From CAZKDV01 sp964551645 (GTDB lineage Bacteria > Bacteroidota > Bacteroidia > Bacteroidales > DTU049): DNA of 15,296 nt. Made by a program: the position numbers and the translations under genes. Under the pieces are notes generated by a model. It did no database searches, was not told the origin of the DNA, and saw only the letters and a list, made by a program, of their open reading frames with translations. The stretch is taken from assembly GCA_964551645.1 (NCBI GenBank), contig CAZKDV010000057.1, positions 1-15,296 of the forward strand, read 5' to 3'. Positions 1 through 6,930 of this stretch are shown here, piece after piece. How positions within the stretch are numbered: position 1 is the stretch's first letter; every line of letters starts with the position of its first letter.

Positions 1-112
1 CTGATGCGTTTGAAAAGTGGTAGTTTTCTAATCTCAGAATAAAAGCTAACGCTTTCTCTATATTTTAATTTCTTTTAATTATGTCATAAAATTCGTTTTA
101 ATTAATTCAAAA

Positions 113-153
113 TCAAAAGTACTATATTTTTTGTCAAAAGTACTATATTTTTT
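113..153. repeat. Two-copy 21-bp tandem repeat
   Basis: A 20-bp unit beginning TCAAAAGTACTATA is repeated exactly at 113-132 and 134-153 with one G between, giving a 21-bp period. On the minus strand each copy contains TACTTTTG, which fits the Bacteroidota -7 box TAnnTTTG. The duplication therefore doubles a promoter-like element. No third full copy follows. Confidence 0.85.
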
Positions 154-166
154 TCAATCAACAAAA
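135..166 (-). promoter_or_regulatory. Putative leftward Bacteroidota-type promoter
   Basis: On the minus strand TTTTG (166-162) is followed after exactly 19 nt by TACTTTTG (142-135). This fits the TTTG-N19-21-TAnnTTTG pattern of the Bacteroidota primary sigma factor. Transcription would run off the left edge, so the target gene is not visible. The second repeat copy has the -7 box at 121-114 but no TTTG at the right distance. Confidence 0.4.
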
Positions 167-373
167 TGTTATCGGATTTCGTTTGATGTGTCTTTTTGTT
201 CTGCCTTTGTATGTCCGTCTTGTCAATTTTCATATCGCTGTTTTTGTATTTCGCAGGCTTGTTGGTAACATTTACTTTACAAAACAAATGTACAATATTT
301 TTATATACGAATGTTGTATTATATCTGCAAAGGAAGACACAAAATCTTATATGCTATAAATATTGACTATCTA

Positions 374-2887
374 TTATTCTTTTATTATATCTGTTTTTTT
401 CTTTTTCGCTTCCCAAACCAACCACACGACAAGGGTGCTTCCAACAATAATTGAGAAAATTAATGAAATAAGTTTTCCTTTTTTGTAAACACTTGGGTTA
501 AACACAAATTCAACATTGTGATTACCTTGAGGAACTTCAATTCCGCGTAAAACATAATTTGTTCTATATATATCAGTTTTTTGACCGTCAATATACGCTT
601 CCCAGTCGGGGTAATAAATTTCTGAAAAAACAATATATTGTGGCGTTTGCGTGCTTACATTATATTTTAGTTTTTCGGGATGATAGGAAGTTAATTGAAT
701 AATTGCATTTGTGTCTTTTTCTAAATCATTTATATTGATATTTGGAGTAAGACTTTTATTTATAATTGCATTTTTACTTAGGTCTATTTGTAACAATAAA
801 TTCATTTCTTCGTCAGCATCGTCTGCGATGAGGATTTTATCAGCAAACCATGCGTTTCCGTAAGCATGTTTATTCAATAAAGCTTGAGATTGTGGATTGT
901 ATATAATATACTTTGTGTTAAGCATATTTAAACCACGCATTTGTTGCAGACTTGCATTAATAGATGAATCAGTGGGGTTTGATTGTAATGTATTGATGAA
1001 AGCATTAATTTCATTTTGTAGTTTGTATGAAATTAAATCTTGATAGCGTTGCAATTTGGCTGCATGATAACCACCAATAGATTTATGATAAAAAGATGTA
1101 CTTGCATCATTAAATATATTAACAGCAAGATTTAACACTCTGAAATCGGGGTCATTATCGGCTAAAATATATGTATCTGCTTGACTTTGCGGAAAAGGTT
1201 TTTGCATTTTTGTTTTTGCAACAAAATGTTGTGATTCGTTTAAGTATCGTTTATTGATAGGAATTAAATCAGCTAAAAGTATGATAAATAATAAGGCAAT
1301 AAATAATTCTTTCTTCATCTTAGTTTTGCTAAGCCAAAGCCAAATTACGCCGGCACCTAATGTAATAAATAAAAAACTTCTTATTGCATCAGCTTTAAGG
1401 ATACCAATTCTAGCTATTTCAAGATTGTCTGCTATTGCGTTCATTTGCAGTTGATTGGCTCCTTGTTTGATAAATTCGGCTAATTGTTGGTGGTCTTGAG
1501 TGGACAAAAATGAAGAGAAAAATAAATTAGGCATTAAATATATAAGAAGTGCAACTCCTCCTGTTACTGCAAAGGAAATCCAAAAATACTTCATTTTGGC
1601 TTTGAGATAATCAGGTGTTTTATACACTTTATACAAAACTTGAGCGGCAATAAATGGAATAACGAGTTGCGGGATAACTAAAAAAGTTGATACTGTACGA
1701 AATTTATTATAGTATGGAAAATTATCAATAAACCAATCCGTAAGTGGCATAAAATGCCTTCCCCATGCGAGTAGAATTGCCAAAAAAGTAGCTATGAGCA
1801 TAGCTCTCAAATGCCATCCTTTTAATATGAACAGTCCAAGAATAAAAAGAAAGAATATAAATGCTCCTACATAAACAGGTCCTGATGTAAAAGGTTGTTC
1901 TCCCCAATATGAACCAAATTGACCAACAATATTTTTATATTGAGGTTCTACTTTCTCAATTGCTTTTGTGTGTTTGTTTATAGGCAGATTAGAAATACCG
2001 CCTTTTACATTAGGTATCAACAAGGATAGTGTTTCATCTTTACCGTAGCTCCATGCAGTAATATAGTCTTTGTCTAATCCACTTGTGCTTTTTTGTTCTT
2101 CATTAAAATTAAGTTCACTTTTACCGCGTATTGTATGTTGGCTATAATTGTAAGCAGACATGAAAATATTCAAGTTTGGTCCAATAGCAAAGATAGCTGC
2201 AATCAGCATTACACCTGATGCTTTAATAAATGTTGAAGTTGTTTTGTTCTGTATCGCAATTATTAGTTCAGCAATTAATAAAAAGAATATTAAAAACAAC
2301 AAGTAATAAGTGATTTGAAAGTGATTAGCCATAATGTGCAGTCCGGCAAATATTGCGGTTAAAATACCTCCGGTTAAAAGTTTACCTCTATATGTTAGAA
2401 GTATTCCCGCAATGAGAGGAGCCATGTAGCCAATAGAATTGGCTTTGGCGTTATGCCCAGCTTCAATTATGATGATAAAATATGTCGAAAGGGCAAATGC
2501 TATTGCCCCAAAGATTGAAATCCAGATATTTTTATTTTGAGAGTAAATTAAAATAAAAAAGCCAATAAAATATAAGAATAAAAATCCTGACGAACGAGGC
2601 ATGAACATCATAAACAATTTGTTCAAATGCCAATATATGCTTTCATTATATACCATGCTAATCATCGTAGTTGGCATACCTCCAAACATGCTGTTTGTCC
2701 ATAAAATATTTGAAGTTTCGTCTATTTCTCTATATTTAACAGCTTCTTGCTTCATTCCGATATTTTTAACTATATCAAGTTGATAAACTGTTTTGCCTTC
2801 TAATTGGGGATAGAAAAATATACCTGTCAATACTAATCCAACAATAATTGTTATGATGAAAGGATAAAAGCGCTTCATATTGTTCAT
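374..2887 (-). CDS. YfhO-family multi-pass membrane protein
   Basis: An 837-residue integral membrane protein of the YfhO family, close to the usual size for Bacteroidota members. The N-terminal membrane helix covers about residues 9-26. It is followed by a loop with QLD (36-38) and a WTNSMFGGMPT segment (63-73), typical of the family. Many hydrophobic helices follow, with EAGHNAK (142-148) and NHFQITYY (188-195) between them. A soluble C-terminal region includes YYPDWEAYIDG (about 758-768), and a final helix spans about 807-825 before a Lys-rich tail. YfhO proteins are thought to be GT-C-like glycosyltransferases or partners in decorating cell-surface polymers (as studied in Bacillus). The substrate here is unknown. 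The ATG at 2887 is used; an in-frame ATG three codons later is an alternative. It is separated by 218 bp from the upstream NifU-like gene, so it may have its own promoter. Confidence 0.9.
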   Translation of the reverse strand: MNNMKRFYPFIITIIVGLVLTGIFFYPQLEGKTVYQLDIVKNIGMKQEAVKYREIDETSNILWTNSMFGGMPTTMISMVYNESIYWHLNKLFMMFMPRSSGFLFLYFIGFFILIYSQNKNIWISIFGAIAFALSTYFIIIIEAGHNAKANSIGYMAPLIAGILLTYRGKLLTGGILTAIFAGLHIMANHFQITYYLLFLIFFLLIAELIIAIQNKTTSTFIKASGVMLIAAIFAIGPNLNIFMSAYNYSQHTIRGKSELNFNEEQKSTSGLDKDYITAWSYGKDETLSLLIPNVKGGISNLPINKHTKAIEKVEPQYKNIVGQFGSYWGEQPFTSGPVYVGAFIFFLFILGLFILKGWHLRAMLIATFLAILLAWGRHFMPLTDWFIDNFPYYNKFRTVSTFLVIPQLVIPFIAAQVLYKVYKTPDYLKAKMKYFWISFAVTGGVALLIYLMPNLFFSSFLSTQDHQQLAEFIKQGANQLQMNAIADNLEIARIGILKADAIRSFLFITLGAGVIWLWLSKTKMKKELFIALLFIILLADLIPINKRYLNESQHFVAKTKMQKPFPQSQADTYILADNDPDFRVLNLAVNIFNDASTSFYHKSIGGYHAAKLQRYQDLISYKLQNEINAFINTLQSNPTDSSINASLQQMRGLNMLNTKYIIYNPQSQALLNKHAYGNAWFADKILIADDADEEMNLLLQIDLSKNAIINKSLTPNININDLEKDTNAIIQLTSYHPEKLKYNVSTQTPQYIVFSEIYYPDWEAYIDGQKTDIYRTNYVLRGIEVPQGNHNVEFVFNPSVYKKGKLISLIFSIIVGSTLVVWLVWEAKKKKTDIIKE

Positions 2888-3041
2888 TTTACTCTTTTTT
2901 TAAATGCGTATTATTATCGTAAAATTTTTTTTTGCTTTTGGCAATATAATTACCTAAAATAATTCTCATTAAATACTTTAGTATAAATCTATAAAAGACA
3001 TACAATGAGCAAATTATGAGAACTATTCTAAGCATGTGGTA

Positions 3042-3085
3042 GATAATTGATCAAATACAAAACTTCATTATAGTATTTGATTATC
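3042..3085. repeat. Inverted repeat between nifU-like and yfhO genes
   Basis: ATCAAATAC (3050-3058) and GTATTTGAT (3073-3081) form a perfect 9-bp stem with a 14-nt loop. GATA (3042-3045) and TATC (3082-3085) can extend it beyond a 4-nt bulge. Neither side carries a clear T-run, so it is not a canonical intrinsic terminator. It might be an RNA 3'-end stabiliser or an operator. Confidence 0.5.
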
Positions 3086-3105
3086 CTTCAAAAATAATTT
3101 AGAGT

Positions 3106-3357
3106 TTATATGTTTATCGCAATAACACTCTTGATTTCAGGAATATATTTTTTTATAGTTGTTTCAACTCCACCTTTCATAGTTTGAATTGCCATAGGGC
3201 AAGAATGACATGCACCTTGAAGCTCAACTTCAACTATATTGTCTGGAGTAATATTAATAAATTTTATATCTCCGCCATCATTTTGTAAATATGGTCTTAT
3301 TTGTTGGATAATATTTTTTACTTGTTCTGTTAAAGGATGTTCGATTTTATTTTCCAT
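3106..3357 (-). CDS. NifU C-terminal domain protein, Fe-S scaffold/carrier
   Basis: An 83-residue stand-alone NifU C-terminal (Nfu-type) domain. The Fe-S binding CxxC is visible as Cys50 and Cys53 in GACHSCPMA, and the preceding NDGGDIKF (26-33) is characteristic of the family. Such proteins bind a labile [4Fe-4S] cluster, usually shared between two subunits, and pass it to apo-enzymes in the cytoplasm. The gene starts 27 bp after the stop of the Mrp ATPase, itself an Fe-S carrier, so the two are very probably co-transcribed and act in the same maturation pathway. The length is normal for single-domain members and the ORF is intact. Confidence 0.92.
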   Translation of the reverse strand: MENKIEHPLTEQVKNIIQQIRPYLQNDGGDIKFINITPDNIVEVELQGACHSCPMAIQTMKGGVETTIKKYIPEIKSVIAINI

Positions 3358-3384
3358 GATAATTATTAATTTAATTGTTGATAT

Positions 3385-4488
3385 TTATTTTACATTAATT
3401 TTTGTTGTAGGAGGGAGTTTGGCGTTCCTAATTGATATTGCTTGTGCTGTTTTTCGCGAAAAATTAATAAATGCTTCTTTGCTTGCACTATTTTTGCCAA
3501 TTACAGCAGGAGTTCCAATATCTCCGGACGCACATATTTCTTCATCAATGGGTATTTCGCCTAAGAGAGTTAAGTTGAGCGATTCTGCAAGTTTTTTTGT
3601 TCCGTTTTTGCCAAAAATATAATATTTTTTGTCAGGAACATCAGGAGTGGTAAAATATGCCATATTTTCAACCATACCTAAGATTGGAACATTGATTTGG
3701 TTATCGCTAAACATTGATACTGCTTTTCTTGCATCAGCAAGAGCAATGTTTTGAGGGGTGCTGACTACGACAACGCCAGAAACTGGAACAGTTTGGACTA
3801 ATGTTAAGTGCATATCTCCTGTTCCCGGAGGCATGTCAAAAATCAAATAATCTAATGAACCCCATTCGGTATCAGTAATCAATTGCTTCAAATAGTTTGA
3901 TGCCATAGGTCCTCTCCACATTAGAGATGCTTCCGGAGCAATAAAAAAACCAATTGATATTACTTTTACACCATGCGCTATAAGAGGCTCTATAGTGTGA
4001 GCATTATTATTTTCTTTAACTATAGGTGATTGTCCTTCTAATCCAAACATAATTGGGATTGATGGACCATAAATGTCTCCATCAATTAAACCAACCGATG
4101 CTCCGTCCATAGCTAATGCTACTGCAAGATTTGCTGAAATGGTTGATTTGCCAACACCGCCTTTGCCTGAAACCACTGCAATTATATTTTTAACTCCTTT
4201 TAAGTTTGTTAATTCATCTTCTTTCTTTTTTCTTTCGCTAACCTTAGATGTAAGGTTTATATCTATTTCCAAATCAGGAGATACTTGTTTGTAAATAGCT
4301 TCTTTACAAGATTCTTGAAGATAGTTTTTTAAAGGACAAGCTGGAGTTGTTAGGGCTAGCGTGAATTGTACTTTTTTTCCATCAATATGCACATTTTGTA
4401 TCATATTTAAAGAAACAAGGTCTCTTTTTAAATCAGGATCAATCACTGTGCTTAGTGCTTTGATTATTGCGTCTATAGATACTGACAT
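3385..4488 (-). CDS. mrp: Mrp/ApbC (NBP35-type) Fe-S carrier P-loop ATPase
   Basis: A 367-residue Mrp-family protein. The N-terminal MIP18/DUF59 domain (about 5-80) has DPD at 17-19 and a Cys at 51 in TTPACPL. The C-terminal MinD/Mrp ATPase domain has the deviant Walker A SGKGGVGKS (107-115) with its signature Lys109, DGDIYGPS (136-143) and FDMPPGTGD (217-225). Family members carry and transfer [4Fe-4S] clusters. The C-terminal CxxC that bridges the cluster in E. coli Mrp/ApbC is absent: the equivalent stretch after ENMAYF (274-279) reads TTPDVPDKKYYIFG. The only cysteines are 51, 61 and 319. Similar CxxC-less forms are, to my recollection, common in Bacteroidota. It is followed by the NifU-like gene and preceded by an unknown gene 47 bp upstream. 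Confidence 0.93.
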   Translation of the reverse strand: MSVSIDAIIKALSTVIDPDLKRDLVSLNMIQNVHIDGKKVQFTLALTTPACPLKNYLQESCKEAIYKQVSPDLEIDINLTSKVSERKKKEDELTNLKGVKNIIAVVSGKGGVGKSTISANLAVALAMDGASVGLIDGDIYGPSIPIMFGLEGQSPIVKENNNAHTIEPLIAHGVKVISIGFFIAPEASLMWRGPMASNYLKQLITDTEWGSLDYLIFDMPPGTGDMHLTLVQTVPVSGVVVVSTPQNIALADARKAVSMFSDNQINVPILGMVENMAYFTTPDVPDKKYYIFGKNGTKKLAESLNLTLLGEIPIDEEICASGDIGTPAVIGKNSASKEAFINFSRKTAQAISIRNAKLPPTTKINVK

Positions 4489-4503
4489 TTTATTGTTTTT
4501 TTA

Positions 4504-4511
4504 CAAAATTA
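4504..4511 (-). promoter_or_regulatory. Possible -7 box upstream of mrp
   Basis: TAATTTTG on the minus strand (4511-4504) matches TAnnTTTG and would place the transcription start about 10 nt before the mrp ATG. No good TTTG is found 19-21 nt upstream, so this is weak. The gene may simply be transcribed from the rluB-like gene upstream. Confidence 0.25.
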
Positions 4512-4535
4512 CACATTATTCGTTATATATAATCC

Positions 4536-5159
4536 TTAAATTACTCTTTCTAACATTTGTGCATTGTCAATATTTACAGTAACTTTCATAAGAGTTTTTG
4601 CCTTGAATATTTCAACTAAAAAATCATCATGAGTTGCTAATATATCCATTTGAAATTTTACATCACCTTCATGTATCTCAATATTGTGTATGTTGCAGGA
4701 AAAGTATGACATTTTGATTGTCATTTCATCAATATAATTTATGTTGATGCTTTTAGAAAAGCCAATATCCATTTTTGTTCTGTATAACGGATATGGTGGA
4801 ATATCAAGAAAATATTGAGAAGTATGAAATATTAAGGGGAAATTTGGATTTGCAAATAAGTTTGTTGTGTCAGATAGTTCAATTGTGAGTATCATATCTT
4901 CATTGTCATTTTTTTTAATAAAGTGCATATACCATCCGTCTGCTTTGCCGCTTACTCTTTGGATATAATCAAGTTCTAAAAAATATGTTCCATTTGGGAT
5001 AAAAGGCATACTTCCTTTGTATTCTTCAGGAATGGTGTTGATAATTTCAACTTCTGCATAGTTTTTTGGTCGTTCGGCAACTTCTTCTTTCTTTCGGAAT
5101 ATTATAAATATCAATAATGCAAATAAAGCAATAAGCAATATCCATTTGATTTTTTCCAT
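4536..5159 (-). CDS. Hypothetical membrane-anchored protein
   Basis: A 207-residue protein of unknown function. Residues 5-21 form one hydrophobic helix (IKWILLIALFALLIFII), followed by RKKEE, which suggests an N-terminal anchor. There is no lipobox Cys. The remaining part, about 180 residues, is rich in beta-type alternation and aromatic residues, with no motif that I recognise. It lies between the pseudouridine synthase gene (34 bp upstream) and mrp (47 bp downstream) on the same strand, consistent with one operon. This does not by itself indicate a role in Fe-S or RNA metabolism. The orientation of the globular part cannot be fixed from sequence alone. Confidence 0.8.
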   Translation of the reverse strand: MEKIKWILLIALFALLIFIIFRKKEEVAERPKNYAEVEIINTIPEEYKGSMPFIPNGTYFLELDYIQRVSGKADGWYMHFIKKNDNEDMILTIELSDTTNLFANPNFPLIFHTSQYFLDIPPYPLYRTKMDIGFSKSININYIDEMTIKMSYFSCNIHNIEIHEGDVKFQMDILATHDDFLVEIFKAKTLMKVTVNIDNAQMLERVI

Positions 5160-5193
5160 CTAACTTTTTATTGTAATGTTCTATAAGGTTGAT

Positions 5194-6144
5194 TTACAGT
5201 CTTTTGAGTAATTGTACTTCTGATTCTGTTAAGAAACGCCATTTGCCTCTGGGTAAATTCTTTTTTGTTAAAATATCAATTCGCGTTCTATCAAGTTTTA
5301 ATACTGTAAATCCAAATTTTTCAAATATTCTTTTTACAACATGATATTTGCCACTATGTAGTTCTATGCCAACTGTGTTTTTTGATTTAGCATTTTCAAC
5401 AAAAGCAACATTATCAACATGCACAAAATCATCATCAAACTGAACACCTTGAGCAATTTCGTTCAAAATATCTTGTGTGATATGTTTGTCAAGCACAACT
5501 TCGTATAGCTTGATAATGTTTGATGAGGGGTGTGCTATTTTCCGAGCAAACTCTCCATCATTGGTCATAATCAATAAACCCGTAGAATTTTTCAAAACCC
5601 AAACTTGTAGGCCATCTATCAAGAGNNNNNNNNNNGTTTTTCTTCCTTCTGGATCCCAAACTGTTGTAATATAATCTTTAGGCTTGTTCAATATAAGATA
5701 AATATGTTTTTCAATAGTCAACGGATGTCCATCAACTCGAACAACACTATTTAATGGTATTTTATACCCTAATTCTGTAATGATTTTGCCATCTACAGTA
5801 ACTGAACCAGCAATAATCAATGTGTCGGCATCTCTACGGCTGCAATACCCTGAGTTGGATATATACTTGTTTAATCTGATTTTGCCTTTATTGCTAATAT
5901 TGTATTTTTCGTCAGTTTTCTTTTTATTTCCGAATTGTGGTTTCCCGAATTGAGGTTTGATAGTTTTTTTTGAAGATGAAGAGTTTGAAAAGTTGGAAAA
6001 ATTCTTTTTTGAATTTTCAGTTTTTTTGGTATATGATTTTTTTGAGGAAGTATTTTCAGTTGTTTCAATTCGCTTTTTGCGTTCTGGTTTTCTCTCGTTT
6101 AGAGGTTTATTCCTTTTTGATTCATTTTTTCTTAAAGTCGGCAT
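5194..6144 (-). CDS. RsuA/RluB-family 23S/16S rRNA pseudouridine synthase, interrupted by assembly gap
   Basis: A 316-codon frame counting the gap. Residues 1-88 are a basic, Ser/Lys/Asn-rich low-complexity extension, as in many Bacteroidota homologues. An S4 RNA-binding domain follows at about 89-135 (RLNKYISNSGYCSRRDAD). The catalytic domain starts at YLILNKPKDYITT (149-161) and ends with KLYEVVLD (212-219), HSGKYHVVKRIF (263-274) and LTKKNLPRGKWRFLTE (292-307), which I recall from RluB-type proteins of this phylum. The family isomerises a specific rRNA uridine using an Asp in GRLDxxTxG. Ten N bases at 5626-5635 give four unknown residues (170-173). The adjacent sequence reads VWVLKNSTGLL, without the RLD motif, and about six residues are missing compared with the family. 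Sequence error or a mis-sized gap is the likeliest cause. It is the first gene of a probable four-gene minus-strand operon. Confidence 0.85.
   Translation of the reverse strand: MPTLRKNESKRNKPLNERKPERKKRIETTENTSSKKSYTKKTENSKKNFSNFSNSSSSKKTIKPQFGKPQFGNKKKTDEKYNISNKGKIRLNKYISNSGYCSRRDADTLIIAGSVTVDGKIITELGYKIPLNSVVRVDGHPLTIEKHIYLILNKPKDYITTVWDPEGRKXXXXLLIDGLQVWVLKNSTGLLIMTNDGEFARKIAHPSSNIIKLYEVVLDKHITQDILNEIAQGVQFDDDFVHVDNVAFVENAKSKNTVGIELHSGKYHVVKRIFEKFGFTVLKLDRTRIDILTKKNLPRGKWRFLTESEVQLLKRL
5626..5635. other. Assembly gap (10 N)
   Basis: A run of exactly ten N bases inside the pseudouridine synthase gene. A round number usually marks a scaffold join of unknown true size. The reading frame continues across it, possibly by chance. 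Confidence 0.97.
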
Positions 6145-6163
6145 ATTCGTTATGTTAATTACG

Positions 6164-6171
6164 CAAAATTA
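6164..6171 (-). promoter_or_regulatory. Possible -7 box for the rluB-like operon
   Basis: TAATTTTGC on the minus strand (6171-6163) matches TAnnTTTGC, 19 nt before the ATG at 6144. No clear TTTG is seen at 19-21 nt upstream of it. Its position just before the first gene of a same-strand run makes it a plausible operon promoter. Confidence 0.4.
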
Positions 6172-6288
6172 CTTTATTTTAAGATAATTCGATGAGTTTA
6201 TGTTTTATTACAACAAATATTTTGAAGAATTTATTTTATGCAATGTTTAATGCAATTCCAAAATTTGAATTAATTTTGGTCAATTGAA

Positions 6289-6490
6289 CCCAGATTACGC
6301 ATTTGAGTTTTAAATTCATGTATAATTTATTGATAACAAAAACTTTACAGTGATTTTTGAATGAAAAATATCTAACGCTACGCATTAGAAAAATATCAAC
6401 TTTACTTGCTATATATCAATAATTTATAACTGTATTTTTCTGTCTCGTAATATAGATTTATCTCAGAAAATTCCTGTTGCGTAATCTGGG
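6289..6490. mobile_element. MITE-like 202-bp non-coding element
   Basis: The ends are 13-bp perfect inverted repeats: CCCAGATTACGCA (6289-6301) and TGCGTAATCTGGG (6478-6490). Inside, a second pair at 6321-6335 and 6414-6428 matches at about 13 of 15 positions (TTATTGATA / TATCAATAA core, 6327-6335 and 6414-6422). The centre has an imperfect hairpin TCTAA...TTAGA at 6371-6389. The element has no coding potential. Nested inverted repeats ending in a sharp terminal repeat are the hallmark of miniature transposable elements. No convincing target-site duplication is visible, so it is either old or an excision remnant. Its right end abuts the transposase remnant. Confidence 0.55.
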
Positions 6491-6699
6491 ATTAATAGTT
6501 TGGCTTCTAATGTGTTACAAAATACCTCAAAGTCAATAACATTGCTTATTTTTTCTAAAGGATTGCCAATTGCAGACAAACATTCAATAGTAAATTGCTC
6601 GTCTATTTAGCGAAGCGATATCACGAACACCATAAAAATAAACATTATGTGAGTAAATAATCCCTTTTTGCCATTTGCTTTATACTCTTGTGATATCAT
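6491..6699 (-). pseudogene. IS5-like transposase N-terminal remnant with an internal insertion
   Basis: Reading the minus strand from an ATG at 6699, 15 codons end in KKGLF. After 17 codons that include a TAA stop (6609-6607), the same frame continues DEQFTIECLSAIGNPLEK then ISNVIDFEVFCNTLEAKLL, and breaks at the inverted repeat at 6490. The motif LFDEQF...GNPLEK...IDFEVF resembles the N-terminal region of IS5-family transposases (typically FDEQFRLEKLSKxGDPL...IDWExFR). The 51-nt segment 6604-6654 falls exactly between LF and DEQF and is bounded by TATTTA (6604-6609) and TAAATA (6654-6659). The catalytic DDE region is absent from the window. The family assignment rests on recalled consensus only. 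Confidence 0.55.
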
Positions 6700-6808
6700 A
6701 TTATTTTCGTGTTAAATTATACGCAAATATACATATAATTATTTGAATAACAATGATTTAAATTATAGAAACCTCCTTATGATAATCCTAAAAATCTTTT
6801 TTCTAAAT

Positions 6809-6835
6809 TTGTAAATAAAAAAGTTGCATTTACAA
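6809..6835. repeat. Inverted repeat TTGTAAAT/ATTTACAA upstream of lipoprotein gene
   Basis: A perfect 8-bp stem, TTGTAAAT (6809-6816) and ATTTACAA (6828-6835), with an 11-nt loop, lies about 35 bp upstream of the -33 box. It could be an operator or chance in AT-rich DNA. The same arms recur near the rRNA promoters. Confidence 0.35.
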
Positions 6836-6870
6836 TTTGAATCTAGGAACACATAAGAAATAGAAAATAA

Positions 6871-6903
6871 TTTGTATTTTAAAAGTGTTATGCTTACTTT
6901 TGC
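6871..6903 (+). promoter_or_regulatory. Promoter of the lipoprotein gene
   Basis: TTTG (6871-6874) and TACTTTTGC (6895-6903) are separated by 20 nt, fitting the Bacteroidota TTTG-N19-21-TAnnTTTG consensus. The predicted start is near 6910, about 20 nt before the ATG at 6931. Confidence 0.65.
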
Positions 6904-6930
6904 TTATTATTAACTTAAATTTATATAATT

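Larger units (their letters stand above)
1..373. other. Intergenic region without a convincing gene
   Basis: This stretch lies downstream of the minus-strand YfhO gene and runs off the left edge. It is very AT-rich. Minus-strand reading frames exist (the longest is about 61 codons from a TTG near 287) but they run through a tandem repeat and show no recognisable domain. A short perfect hairpin (AAAGC, loop TAAC, GCTTT) lies at 42-55. It is followed on the minus strand by TTTTATT and could be a weak terminator. The notable content is the 21-bp repeat and the leftward promoter listed separately. Confidence 0.6.

Noticed and set aside
113..153. Possible CRISPR fragment
   Set aside because: There are only two direct copies separated by 1 nt, with no spacers and no cas genes.
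102..287. A 61-codon minus-strand frame near the left edge
   Set aside because: It begins at TTG, runs through a tandem repeat, is low-complexity Lys/Asn/Ile, and overlaps a better-supported promoter.
5957..6187. Plus-strand frames opposite the basic N-terminus of the pseudouridine synthase
   Set aside because: They are Phe/Leu-rich complements of the Lys/Ser-rich coding strand, with no independent signal.
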